From the NCBI GenBank assembly GCA_041675005.1, contig JBAYUQ010000031.1, positions 1-29,470 of the forward strand: 29,470 nt of DNA, read 5' to 3'. The DNA is from PGYR01 sp041675005. GTDB lineage: Bacteria; Bacteroidota; Ignavibacteria; Kapaibacteriales; UBA2268. The notes beneath the pieces were generated by a model. That model made no database searches. It saw only the letters and a list, made by a program, of their open reading frames with translations, and was not told the DNA's origin. This document shows, one piece after another, positions 1 through 7,532 of this stretch; the first letter of the stretch is position 1, and the number at the start of each line of letters is the position of its first letter. The translations under genes and the position numbers were made by a program.

Positions 1-2
1 AA

Positions 3-95
3 CTCACTGTACTCAACGCTGTAGCTAATAAGTTAGTACTTCGTGTTTTTGCTGTTGCTAAAAGAGAGGGACAATATGTGAAATTATTTAATTAA
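3..95 (+). pseudogene. C-terminal end of a transposase, probably IS110 family (cut by window edge)
   Basis: An open frame enters from the left window edge and stops at TAA 93-95. Its last 30 residues include NAVANKLVLRVFAVAKREG, which resembles the C-terminal end of IS116/IS110/IS902-type transposases as I remember them (a 'NKLL..vFAi.k....Y' pattern). Most of the gene lies outside the window, so it may be intact there. It converges on fliO with about 120 bp between the two stop codons. The assignment rests on a short tail only and is moderate. Confidence 0.5.
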
Positions 96-162
96 ATATT
101 TGGTTTTATCTTAGAATGCTCAGTGTAAACATTACTTCTCTACAATCTGAGATAAAGTAAAT

Positions 163-206
163 AATCTGTGCAATCATTTAATCCGATTAATCAGTGATTC
201 TGACAG
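163..206. repeat. dispersed intergenic repeat, copy 1
   Basis: This stretch begins AATCTGTGCAATC and ends GTGATTCTGACAG. It matches 8631-8673 at about 33 of 43 aligned positions without gaps. It lies between a transposase end and fliO, in non-coding DNA. Function unknown. Confidence 0.6.
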
Positions 207-215
207 ATAATTATC

Positions 216-578
216 TTAATTGCTATGCTTTGTTTTGATAGCCGATTTGATGAATGATTTGAATGACAAATCTTCGGGCTCTTTGATAGCCGATATATTC
301 AACTTCTGAGTTTCATTTGGAACTTCGTCTATTTCTAGCTCTTTGAGGATATTGATGTTCTGCTCAGTGGCACCTAGCAGGTAGAACTTACCACCTATTT
401 CAGTTATTATCAGATGCCCTTTGGGGAATATAGCTACTCGTTCGTGAATCTTGATGTTCATTCCTTTGAGTGCAGTAGTTGATTTTGCATACCGCTTCAC
501 TAATAGATACAGCACACCGAGGAATGCTACTATACCCATAAGAGTGAAAAATGACGAATATAACGGCGAATCGAACAT
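216..578 (-). CDS. fliO: flagellar export apparatus protein FliO
   Basis: A 120-residue protein with one N-terminal membrane segment (about residues 8-28) and a small cytoplasmic domain. FliO assists assembly of the FliP/FliQ/FliR core of the flagellar type III export gate in the inner membrane. The family pattern is visible: a basic residue after the membrane segment, then a beta-rich stretch with ERVAIFPKGHLIITEIGGK and LLGATEQNI (about residues 46-75). The start codon overlaps the fliN stop by one base (TAATG), so the two are translationally coupled. It is the last flagellar gene here; fliP, which commonly follows, is not present before the transposase end. Its short length and low conservation make FliO the weakest call of the four flagellar genes, but context supports it. 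Confidence 0.85.
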   Translation of the reverse strand: MFDSPLYSSFFTLMGIVAFLGVLYLLVKRYAKSTTALKGMNIKIHERVAIFPKGHLIITEIGGKFYLLGATEQNINILKELEIDEVPNETQKLNISAIKEPEDLSFKSFIKSAIKTKHSN

Positions 579-988
579 TACTTTTTTATACCTTTTATTC
601 TTTCTGATGGATCAACTAGAGTAGTGATACGAATACCGAAGTGTTTATCTACTACTACTACTTCTCCTGCAGCAACTTTCTTGCCATTTACCAATATATC
701 GACTGGTTCACTAACTAATTTATCGAATTCTATAACCGAACCACGTCCGAGCTTCAGAATATCTCTGATTAGCATATTAGTTCTACCTAGCTCTATTGAA
801 ACTGGTAATGACAGGTCATAGAGCAACTCTAACTTAGGGTCGAGCGTTGCATAATCTTGACTCTTTGTAGCGGTCTTGTCGTCTACCGCGGGAGCTGAAT
901 CTTCTAGCAGTTCGTCTTCGGGTGATTTCTCTTCCTCAACTTCTCCGCTTTTCATTAGCTCATCTATTTCATCTTGTGACATAGCCAT
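578..988 (-). CDS. fliN: flagellar motor switch protein FliN
   Basis: A 136-residue C-ring protein. FliN sits at the base of the flagellar rotor and, with FliM and FliG, sets rotation sense and docks export cargo. The C-terminal SpoA domain occupies about residues 50-132, with LYDLSLPVSIELGRTNM, DILKLGRGSVIEFDKL and VVDKHFGIRIT. The N-terminus reads MAMSQDEIDELMKSGEV, followed by an acidic linker of about 30 residues. This N-terminal motif resembles the CheY-P-binding motif of FliM and FliY. It starts 2 nt after the fliM stop; the GAGGAG that can serve as its ribosome-binding site lies inside the last fliM codons, 8 nt before the first ATG. A second in-frame ATG two codons later is also possible. 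Confidence 0.95.
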   Translation of the reverse strand: MAMSQDEIDELMKSGEVEEEKSPEDELLEDSAPAVDDKTATKSQDYATLDPKLELLYDLSLPVSIELGRTNMLIRDILKLGRGSVIEFDKLVSEPVDILVNGKKVAAGEVVVVDKHFGIRITTLVDPSERIKGIKK

Positions 989-990
989 GT

Positions 991-2019
991 CTAACTCTCC
1001 TCGTAATAATAAACATTTGGATCTATAATGTCTTCATTTCTAATTTTCCCCGTTACTTTAACGGCTTTTTTTCCTTCTACGTTACCGATTTTTCCTGTCA
1101 GTTTCTTCTGTCCGGAAATCGATATATCTACATCTTCATTTATTCTTCTAGTACTCATAAGCATATCGCCGACTTCTAGTTTTAGCAAATCTGCTACAGT
1201 GATTGAGGTTTGACCTAGCTCCACTGATACAGGGAGAAGGGTCTTTTCCATTTGCTTTCTGATGTTTATGGCAGCGTTTGCATTCTTTGCTTTGTTAGAA
1301 CCCATAGAGCTAGTCATCGTCTGTACATTTAGCTTATTTAGCTTGTCTTCCAACGAAAATGTTGGGTAGCATAGAGTCATTGAGTAAGAATTTTGACCTA
1401 TATGTACGTCAAACGAAAGTACAATTACTATTTCAGAAGCTGGTGCTATTTGTACGAAATCGGCTTCGGATTCCATACGGTTTAGCTTGAATTTCATTCC
1501 ACCTATTACGTCCCAAGCACCACTCATATCAGAGAATAAATGCTCCATCAAGTTACGCAATACCGCTTGTTCTATAGGAGTAATAGATCTTGGTTTTTGC
1601 TGAGTTTCAGCGTTACCACCTAACATACGCTCAACTAAGTTGAGTGCAAGATTTGGGCTTATATCTAATATACCAGAACCCTCGGTACCGTCTATATCGA
1701 ATATATATAAGCAACCGGGTGAATTAACCGACAATATGAACTCAGAGTAAAATAGCTGATCTACAGCTATCAAATCAACCGAGACTATCGTCTGCAATTT
1801 TGATACTAAATAGTAACCAAACACTTCGGAGAAAGTCTCATGAATATTCTGCAAAAACCGGATTTGATTCTTGGATATTCTGTTCGGTCTTCTGAAATCA
1901 TAGTTCATAACTTCGGATTTTCTCTTAGCACCTTCCAATATCTGGTCTATGCTCAGAGCTCCCGATGACATGTCATTCAGTAGGCGATCTATCTCTTTTT
2001 GTGTTAATGATTGTGACAT
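991..2019 (-). CDS. fliM: flagellar motor switch protein FliM
   Basis: A 342-residue protein of normal length for FliM, the C-ring subunit that binds phospho-CheY and links FliG to FliN. The N-terminal CheY-binding peptide is recognisable (LTQKEIDRLLNDMS, residues 5-18). The CheC-like middle domain spans roughly residues 45-230, with YDFRRPNRISKNQIRFLQNI just before and at its start. The C-terminal SpoA domain is at about 255-330 (LLPVSVELGQTSITVADLLK). It lies between fliL (10 nt upstream) and fliN (2 nt downstream) in the same operon. No damage is visible. Confidence 0.97.
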   Translation of the reverse strand: MSQSLTQKEIDRLLNDMSSGALSIDQILEGAKRKSEVMNYDFRRPNRISKNQIRFLQNIHETFSEVFGYYLVSKLQTIVSVDLIAVDQLFYSEFILSVNSPGCLYIFDIDGTEGSGILDISPNLALNLVERMLGGNAETQQKPRSITPIEQAVLRNLMEHLFSDMSGAWDVIGGMKFKLNRMESEADFVQIAPASEIVIVLSFDVHIGQNSYSMTLCYPTFSLEDKLNKLNVQTMTSSMGSNKAKNANAAINIRKQMEKTLLPVSVELGQTSITVADLLKLEVGDMLMSTRRINEDVDISISGQKKLTGKIGNVEGKKAVKVTGKIRNEDIIDPNVYYYEES

Positions 2020-2029
2020 TAGTCTTTTG

Positions 2030-2623
2030 TTATTGTATCAAAAATTCGTTCAAATATACTTCACGCAGAAACATCTGATTCTCGTTGAATATCTCTTGCA
2101 AATCTGCCTTGAATAGAGTTGTAAGATCTGACCTTTGTCTTACTAGCTCTTCTACTCTCATACTACCAAGACGGTCAGTGATTTTCGCTTTTAAACGTAT
2201 CATCAGCTTTTGCATTAGCGGTTTTTCTAAATCAAATTCTTCTTCTGGCAAATCTGGCTTTATTCTATATTCTAATCCCAGATTTATAATTACAAATTTC
2301 TTTATCGAATTCGCTGGATTAGTAGTGATACGACCCGTGCTCAGCATCTTGCGTTGGTTTTCCGTCTCGAAAAAGCTCTCTTCTGGATTCTTGAATTCAG
2401 CAAACTCGTCTTTCTCGTTATGTGCTTTATCTTCGGTTTTCGCTTCTTTCGGGTGTTCGTCATGCCCAGCATCAGCAAAGAAGAATTTGACAACTCCTAT
2501 AACAATAATAGCGTTAACAACGAGAATACCCACTACCATCAAAATCATTTTAAGAGGTGAGCCCTTCTTGTCTTTCTTCGTTTTTTCGTCTTTTATGTCT
2601 TGTGTTTCTAAATCGTCAGCCAT
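2030..2623 (-). CDS. fliL: flagellar basal-body-associated protein FliL
   Basis: A 197-residue single-pass inner-membrane protein: a charged, lysine-rich cytoplasmic N-terminus (residues 1-24), one hydrophobic segment (about 25-49), an acidic/His-rich linker, and a periplasmic domain from about residue 105. FliL surrounds the stator units and supports motor torque. The C-terminal part shows the family pattern: a strand ending FVIINLGLEYRI, then LMIRLKAKITDRLGSM and LREVYLNEFLIQ at the end. It is the first gene of the fliL-fliM-fliN-fliO operon, with a promoter-like element about 85 nt upstream. Confidence 0.92.
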   Translation of the reverse strand: MADDLETQDIKDEKTKKDKKGSPLKMILMVVGILVVNAIIVIGVVKFFFADAGHDEHPKEAKTEDKAHNEKDEFAEFKNPEESFFETENQRKMLSTGRITTNPANSIKKFVIINLGLEYRIKPDLPEEEFDLEKPLMQKLMIRLKAKITDRLGSMRVEELVRQRSDLTTLFKADLQEIFNENQMFLREVYLNEFLIQ

Positions 2624-2705
2624 TAGAATTCCAATTATTTTTTGTTTGTAGTTACTTTATCGGAATTAATATATCTATACATTAGTTCTTTACAAAGTTT
2701 TCCAA

Positions 2706-2736
2706 CAAATATAGTAGTTAATAACCGTGCCATAAA
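2706..2736 (-). promoter_or_regulatory. Bacteroidota-type promoter for fliLMNO
   Basis: On the minus strand, TATATTTG (2713-2706) matches the Bacteroidota -7 consensus TAnnTTTG exactly. It is preceded by a 19-nt spacer and TTTA (2736-2733), one base off the -33 consensus TTTG. Transcription would begin near 2700, giving a leader of about 75 nt before the fliL ATG. It was found by eye and is unproven. Confidence 0.5.
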
Positions 2737-2895
2737 ACTAACTAATTAGATAATTCCTCTGTAAGTTATGTAATAATAATAATTATAAAATGATATAGGG
2801 TTTAATTACATTTTCTTCATTATTAAGTTAAGTTATAAATTGGCTAAAATTATGCTAAAGGTTTGTTGGAATGGTGGAAAGGAGTAGAACATATT

Positions 2896-4029
2896 TTAAT
2901 AAACTGTTTCAAAATTAACTCCATTGAAAATACAAACACTACCATCTCCCATCCCAAAAAGCAAATCACCATTATTTGATTGATATATTGACCTTATTTG
3001 TGTTGTTGTCAATCCATCTTTGGTCGTAAAATTAGTAATGGTTGACCCATCATATCTCCAAGCGCCAGTGTCTCTATCTGCAAACCAAATATTACCAGAT
3101 TTGTCCTCTGCAATTACGAATACATGTTCGAGTGTACCTTGTGGCGAATCAGAACCGTCTCTAAGCTTTTTATTACTTGCTAATCCTTGTTGTTTTGTGA
3201 AGTCAATTAACTTGTCTCCTCTTTTTACAAAAACACCAATCCCATTGTTGCCTATCCACAAATTCCCTCTACTATCTTCATATATACTTCTTACATGAAG
3301 TACTCCTGTTTGCTTTTGAAGATTTAGCATTTTGTTATCTATAACTGTAAAGTTCTCGCCATCAAACCCGATAACATTAGTAAATGTGGCGAACCAAGTC
3401 ATATTATCTTTCCCCTTACTATTATCTGTTAATGAATAGGAGTCCTGTGAGTTCCTAGGATTAGGCAATGGGAATTGTAAATATGTCAATTCTTTTCCAT
3501 CAAACCCAATTGCTCCATCTTTTGTTCCCGCATCAAACCATAGATTTGAGTTATTTACTTTAGTTACAGATTGGTTTTGTTGCGAACTAATTGGTTCTTT
3601 TTTAGAGGTAATTCCAGGTGAATCAAACAAACTAGGTGATGTTTCTATTGGCTTTTGAACGGTAAATTTATAGCCGTCATACTTAGTTATACCATTTGCA
3701 GTGCCCAGCCAAATATTTCCGTTACTATCTTCTTGAATAGTCCTAACTTGATTGTCACTAAGTCCATCCGCAGTTGTAAAGTATTGAAAAGACTTCCCAT
3801 TAAATAAACTGACTCCTTCGCTATGGCTACCAAACCACAAATTGCCTTTACTGTCTTCTAGTATGGCGCGAATACCTGAGCTAAATTTTAATCTATTTTC
3901 TGTCTTAGTTGTTTTGTTCTCACTATCTTTAGATGATAGTTTAGCAGTTCCTTTTTCAGAACAAGACACATTTGTGAACATTAATAATGAAAACAAAATT
4001 ATAGAGAAAAAGCTAGTAATAAGTGTCAT
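2896..4029 (-). CDS. propeller-repeat (Reg_prop) exported lipoprotein
   Basis: A 377-residue protein made of repeated 'two-component regulator propeller' blades. Typical units are EDSKGNLWFGSHSEGVSLF, EDSNGNIWLGTANGITKYDG, EDSRGNLWIGNNGIGVF and EDKSGNIWFADRDTGAWRYDG, each followed by a 'TTADGLS/TTKDGLT' turn. Such blades normally form the periplasmic sensor of hybrid two-component systems, but here no membrane helix, kinase or DNA-binding domain follows. The ATG at 4029 gives a signal peptide ending in a possible lipobox (TNVSC, Cys23). An upstream TTG extension to 4143 would run through the terminator hairpin of the next gene, so I reject it. The number of blades suggests one seven-bladed propeller. 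Ligand and partner are unknown. Confidence 0.8.
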   Translation of the reverse strand: MTLITSFFSIILFSLLMFTNVSCSEKGTAKLSSKDSENKTTKTENRLKFSSGIRAILEDSKGNLWFGSHSEGVSLFNGKSFQYFTTADGLSDNQVRTIQEDSNGNIWLGTANGITKYDGYKFTVQKPIETSPSLFDSPGITSKKEPISSQQNQSVTKVNNSNLWFDAGTKDGAIGFDGKELTYLQFPLPNPRNSQDSYSLTDNSKGKDNMTWFATFTNVIGFDGENFTVIDNKMLNLQKQTGVLHVRSIYEDSRGNLWIGNNGIGVFVKRGDKLIDFTKQQGLASNKKLRDGSDSPQGTLEHVFVIAEDKSGNIWFADRDTGAWRYDGSTITNFTTKDGLTTTQIRSIYQSNNGDLLFGMGDGSVCIFNGVNFETVY

Positions 4030-4110
4030 TGAATATACTCTTATAATGTGATAGATTGATAGTCTACTAGATACGGTTTTACGGAAAGGAAAGTTAATAT
4101 TTGCATAATA

Positions 4111-4139
4111 AATCCGAACTTCTTTTGGAAATTCGGATT
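4111..4139 (-). terminator. hairpin after the 4150-4644 gene (terminator-like)
   Basis: Arms AATCCGAACTTC (4111-4122) and GAAATTCGGATT (4128-4139) pair over 12 bp, with one G-U in the minus-strand RNA and a 5-nt loop. It lies 11 nt beyond the stop of the gene ending at 4150. The trailing T-run is short (TTTATTATG), so termination may be weak. The arms are the same as those at 4704-4732. Confidence 0.65.
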
Positions 4140-4149
4140 CCAAATTTTG

Positions 4150-4644
4150 TCAATATATCTCTTTACCCATTGCAGAAAAGACGTAATGATTAGAGTCTTT
4201 ACTTGATTCAAAAATTCGCCAATATTCCGAGTAATCACTTTTTTTAGATAGAGATGGAAATAGAGTAAGCTTTATCTCTTTTTCAAATGTAATATTAAGG
4301 TCTCCATACAGATTCAATTCTGTTTTCAATACTTTGTTGCTATTATTTTCGAAGAATTCCTTTAATTTTTGGTCCCTATAATTTCCATTTGGCTTGTCCC
4401 AATCAAATTCTGGGATATATTCAGTGAGGTTTTCAGGTTGTTCAAATAGATCGTCGCTTGCTACAATTATTTCTTCTGAATTTGTAATTCTCCAAGGACA
4501 CTGGATATGTAATGCAAATTTGCCAAAAATTTTGTTACCTTCATTTGTAAGCTCGCCAAATTTAAAACATTCCATATTTGCTGTTCTAGAACTTCCTGAA
4601 AATTCAAGACCTACTAGACTGTTCAAAATATTTTCCATAGTCAT
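4150..4644 (-). CDS. uncharacterised cytoplasmic protein
   Basis: A protein of about 164 residues without signal peptide or membrane segment. The most distinctive stretches are SRTANMECFKFGE near the N-terminus and GKFALHIQCPWRI near residue 45, followed by IIVASDDLF. I recall the pattern 'R..NM..F.FG ... ALH.QCPWRI' from a widespread family of small uncharacterised proteins, some near polymorphic toxin loci, but I cannot name a family with confidence. The ATG at 4644 is preferred over a TTG at 4653; a second ATG lies at 4638. The gene is isolated, with a terminator-like hairpin on each side sharing the same arms, so it looks like a self-contained insert between gcvT and the propeller lipoprotein gene. 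Confidence 0.7.
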   Translation of the reverse strand: MTMENILNSLVGLEFSGSSRTANMECFKFGELTNEGNKIFGKFALHIQCPWRITNSEEIIVASDDLFEQPENLTEYIPEFDWDKPNGNYRDQKLKEFFENNSNKVLKTELNLYGDLNITFEKEIKLTLFPSLSKKSDYSEYWRIFESSKDSNHYVFSAMGKEIY

Positions 4645-4703
4645 AAGATTCAATTCTATTTATTCATCAAACAATATACAATTTAGTAATATTCCCATAA
4701 AAA

Positions 4704-4732
4704 AATCCGAACTTCTGGCTGAAATTCGGATT
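4704..4732 (-). terminator. rho-independent terminator of the grpE-dnaJ-comEA-gcvT operon
   Basis: A 12-bp stem (4704-4715 with 4721-4732, one G-U in RNA) with loop TGGCT is followed on the minus strand by a run of seven T. It lies 30 nt beyond the gcvT stop. The arms are identical to those of the hairpin at 4111-4139; only the loop differs. Confidence 0.85.
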
Positions 4733-4762
4733 CACTTTACTTAATTGTCTGTTGATTCTAGA

Positions 4763-5854
4763 TTATATCAACGGCATTTTCTTAACAGTAGCAGGGAATC
4801 TCTTGCCTCTAGCTTCTATCTCGATTTCAGTTTCTGGGTCTTTGTAATCCCATTTCACATAGCCCATACCGATTGGCTTATCCAATGATGGAGATAGGTT
4901 ACCGCTTGTTACGAAACCGATTTCTTCTTCGCCTTTGAATATCTTGTATCCTTGGCGAGCTATGAATCTATCAGCAGTAACTTCGAATCCAACTAAACGA
5001 CGATTCGGGCCATCAGTTTTCATTTTTTCCATTACTGCTTTACCGTTGAAATCATCTTTTGCTAACTTAGTAATCCAGCCAAGACCTGCTTCAATCGGGT
5101 TAGTATCTTGATTTATATCATTGCCATATAGTGCATATCCTTTCTCTAATCTAAGAGTATCACGGCAACCAAGACCAACAGCTTCTATTCCATATTCAGC
5201 TCCAGCTTCCATTATTGCATCCCATACTTTCTTTGCTTCAGCTTCGCCACCTTTGAAGTATAGCTCATAACCAAGTTCACCAGTGTAACCAGTTCTTGAA
5301 ACTATAGCCGGAACTCCAGCCAACGTTTGCTTATCAGCGAAGTGATAGAACTCCATATCGTCAAGATTGCAATCAGTCAATTTCTTGATTGTGTCTTTTG
5401 ATTTTGGACCTTGCACAGCAAGTAGTAGGTACTCATCTGACTCATTTCTGATTTCACAATCGAATCCAGCCGCATTTTTCTCTACCCAAGCGTAATCTTT
5501 ATCTACGTTCGAGCCATTTACTACTAGCAAATAGTGATCATCTGCCAATTTGTAAGTAAGCAAGTCATCAACTATACCACCATCTTCGTAGCACATAGCT
5601 GTGTACAATACTTGGCCAATTTCTAGCTTTGATGCATCATTTGTGATTAGCTTTTGCACTAAATTCAGAGATTCTGGGCCTTGAACAAAAAATTCTCCCA
5701 TGTGAGTCACATCGAATACACCTACTGTGTTTCTAACTACTTTGTGCTCATGGATAATACCTTTTGGGTATTGGATTGGCATTTCGAAGCCAGCAAAACT
5801 GACCATTTTAGCATTTAGTTCTTTATGTTGATTATAAAAACTAGTCTTTTTCAT
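4763..5854 (-). CDS. gcvT: glycine cleavage system T protein (aminomethyltransferase)
   Basis: A 363-residue protein of normal length for GcvT. It transfers the methylene group from the aminomethyl arm on lipoyl-GcvH to tetrahydrofolate, releasing ammonia, in the cytoplasmic glycine cleavage complex. Visible family features: FDVTHMGEFFVQGP (residues 47-60), GGIVDDLLTYKL (92-103) containing the conserved catalytic-site Asp, VSRTGYTGELGYELY near residue 185, RLEKGYALYGNDI near 235 and SGNLSPSLDKPIGMGYV near 317. It is the last gene of a tight operon behind comEA-like (12-nt gap), dnaJ and grpE; other gcv genes are not nearby. A strong terminator follows. Confidence 0.97.
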   Translation of the reverse strand: MKKTSFYNQHKELNAKMVSFAGFEMPIQYPKGIIHEHKVVRNTVGVFDVTHMGEFFVQGPESLNLVQKLITNDASKLEIGQVLYTAMCYEDGGIVDDLLTYKLADDHYLLVVNGSNVDKDYAWVEKNAAGFDCEIRNESDEYLLLAVQGPKSKDTIKKLTDCNLDDMEFYHFADKQTLAGVPAIVSRTGYTGELGYELYFKGGEAEAKKVWDAIMEAGAEYGIEAVGLGCRDTLRLEKGYALYGNDINQDTNPIEAGLGWITKLAKDDFNGKAVMEKMKTDGPNRRLVGFEVTADRFIARQGYKIFKGEEEIGFVTSGNLSPSLDKPIGMGYVKWDYKDPETEIEIEARGKRFPATVKKMPLI

Positions 5855-5866
5855 ATTAATTCCTTG

Positions 5867-6352
5867 TTAAACAGTTATATGTTCTTTCATACTTTCAAAT
5901 TTCTTAGGCCCTATGCCTTTCACTTTCTGTATATCTTCTATTGAGTTGAATGGCGTTTTGCTTCTGTAATCTATTATCTTCTCAGCCGTTTTCTCGCCTA
6001 TTCCTTTTAGCTTCATTAGCTGCACTTTCGATGCCGTGTTGATATTGATTTTACCAACTATTTTTTCTTCTTTCTTCTTCTCTGGGAACTTGCTCTTCTT
6101 TTTTATTACTGTGTCGCCGAGTGCAAGCTCCTCGTTTACATTGCCGTCATTATCTATACCGATGAATGAGGTCTGCATAGCCGAATTGTAAGATTCTAAC
6201 TCTTGTGTTAGTACACTCAGGTCTTCCCTTCTTTCTAAATTTACGAACTGACCTATAGTCAGTGCAGCTAAGATAAGCGATGCAAACATAACCTCGAATT
6301 TCGAAGCTCCGAAGATAGTTTGTATTTTCGCTATTTGTTTAGCTATATTCAT
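5867..6352 (-). CDS. ComEA-like helix-hairpin-helix protein
   Basis: A 161-residue protein with an N-terminal hydrophobic segment (about residues 20-37), a charged linker rich in lysine (83-100) and a C-terminal pair of helix-hairpin-helix units (about 101-161). The hairpins are marked by LKGIGEKTAEKIIDYR and VKGIGPKKFESM. ComEA proteins are membrane-anchored DNA receptors for natural transformation; FCB bacteria have many ComEA-like proteins whose role in DNA uptake is unproven. NINTAS at 103-108 is the standard entry into this fold. It sits 3 nt after dnaJ and 12 nt before gcvT, so it is co-transcribed with a chaperone operon rather than with competence genes. Confidence 0.88.
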   Translation of the reverse strand: MNIAKQIAKIQTIFGASKFEVMFASLILAALTIGQFVNLERREDLSVLTQELESYNSAMQTSFIGIDNDGNVNEELALGDTVIKKKSKFPEKKKEEKIVGKININTASKVQLMKLKGIGEKTAEKIIDYRSKTPFNSIEDIQKVKGIGPKKFESMKEHITV

Positions 6353-6355
6353 AGT

Positions 6356-7516
6356 TTAGAAAAATGCACCCTTTACTTTTTCAAAAAAGCCTTTGCCATC
6401 ATTGTTAGGTTTAAAATTATCACTTTCTTTTAACTTTTTCAAGAGAGATTTTTCATCACCCGAAACTTTCTTCGGTACATAGATGTCTGCGATGATAATT
6501 TGGTCGCCTTTTCTATAAGAATTTAATCTAGGCAGGCCTTTATTTTTCAGAATAACTGTCTCACCGGGTTGGATACCAGATTTGATATCAACTTTCTCAG
6601 CTCCATATAGAGTAGGCACTTCTACTTTGACACCCAATGCAGCGTCAGGGAAACTAATCTTCAATTTGTAGATTACATTTTCGCCATCTCGTGTCAAGTA
6701 CTTGTGTTCTTTCTCTTCGATTATAACTATCAGATCACCGTGCGAACCACCTCTGCGTCCTGCGTGTCCCTTTCTAGCTATAGTCAAGTAGTTGCCTTCT
6801 TCCACTCCAGCAGGTATTTCGACAGAGATTTTCTCATCATCGCGAACTCTACCCTCGCCTTCGCAGGTATTACAAGTGTCAGTTATCATCTGCCCACTAC
6901 CTTGGCAATTAGGACAAGTCTGTATATTCACAAACTGACCGAACATAGAACGGCTAACTTGCTTCACTTGTCCTTGCCCTTGGCAAGTCTGACAAGTATT
7001 GTATCCACTGCTTCCTCCCTTTGCACCGCTACCTGAGCAATCACTACAAGCATTGTATTTCTTCACTCTAATAGTCTTTTCTGCACCAGTTGCTATCTCT
7101 TCTAGCGTTAGTGGCATTTTGATTTTCAGGTCGGCACCACGCTCATCGCGTTTTCTGCCTTGACCACGTTGCCCATTTCCACCACCGAATAAGTCTTCGA
7201 ATATAGAACCACCGAATATATCGCCAAAGTTTGAGAATATATCCTCTACATTAGAGAAACCAGGTTGACCGCCACCGGCACCTGCTCCACGCATTCCTTG
7301 GTGACCGAAGCGATCATATCTAGCTCGTTTATCTTCATTCGAAAGTACATCGTAAGCTTCAGATGCTTCTTTGAATTTATCTTCTGCTTCTGGATTATCT
7401 GGATTTTTATCTGGATGATATTGTATAGCCAACCGTCTATAAGCCGACTTTATCTCCGTTTTATCTGCAGTTTTTGTTACTTCTAGTATTTCGTAATAAT
7501 CTCTTTTTTCGCTCAT
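6356..7516 (-). CDS. dnaJ: chaperone DnaJ (Hsp40)
   Basis: A 386-residue type I Hsp40, the co-chaperone that delivers unfolded proteins to DnaK and stimulates its ATPase. Domains in order: J domain (residues 4-72) with the essential HPD at 34-36; Gly/Phe-rich linker (73-118); zinc-binding domain with four CxxC pairs at Cys157/160, 175/178, 201/204 and 215/218; and C-terminal substrate-binding domains (about 228-365). All key residues are intact. It lies 16 nt downstream of grpE. dnaK is not in the window. Confidence 0.98.
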   Translation of the reverse strand: MSEKRDYYEILEVTKTADKTEIKSAYRRLAIQYHPDKNPDNPEAEDKFKEASEAYDVLSNEDKRARYDRFGHQGMRGAGAGGGQPGFSNVEDIFSNFGDIFGGSIFEDLFGGGNGQRGQGRKRDERGADLKIKMPLTLEEIATGAEKTIRVKKYNACSDCSGSGAKGGSSGYNTCQTCQGQGQVKQVSRSMFGQFVNIQTCPNCQGSGQMITDTCNTCEGEGRVRDDEKISVEIPAGVEEGNYLTIARKGHAGRRGGSHGDLIVIIEEKEHKYLTRDGENVIYKLKISFPDAALGVKVEVPTLYGAEKVDIKSGIQPGETVILKNKGLPRLNSYRKGDQIIIADIYVPKKVSGDEKSLLKKLKESDNFKPNNDGKGFFEKVKGAFF

Positions 7517-7532
7517 TTTCTCACTTAATTAT

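Noticed and set aside
4030..4143. N-terminal extension of the propeller lipoprotein from a TTG at 4143
   Set aside because: The extension reads through the terminator-like hairpin at 4111-4139 and would place a signal peptide 38 residues inside the protein.
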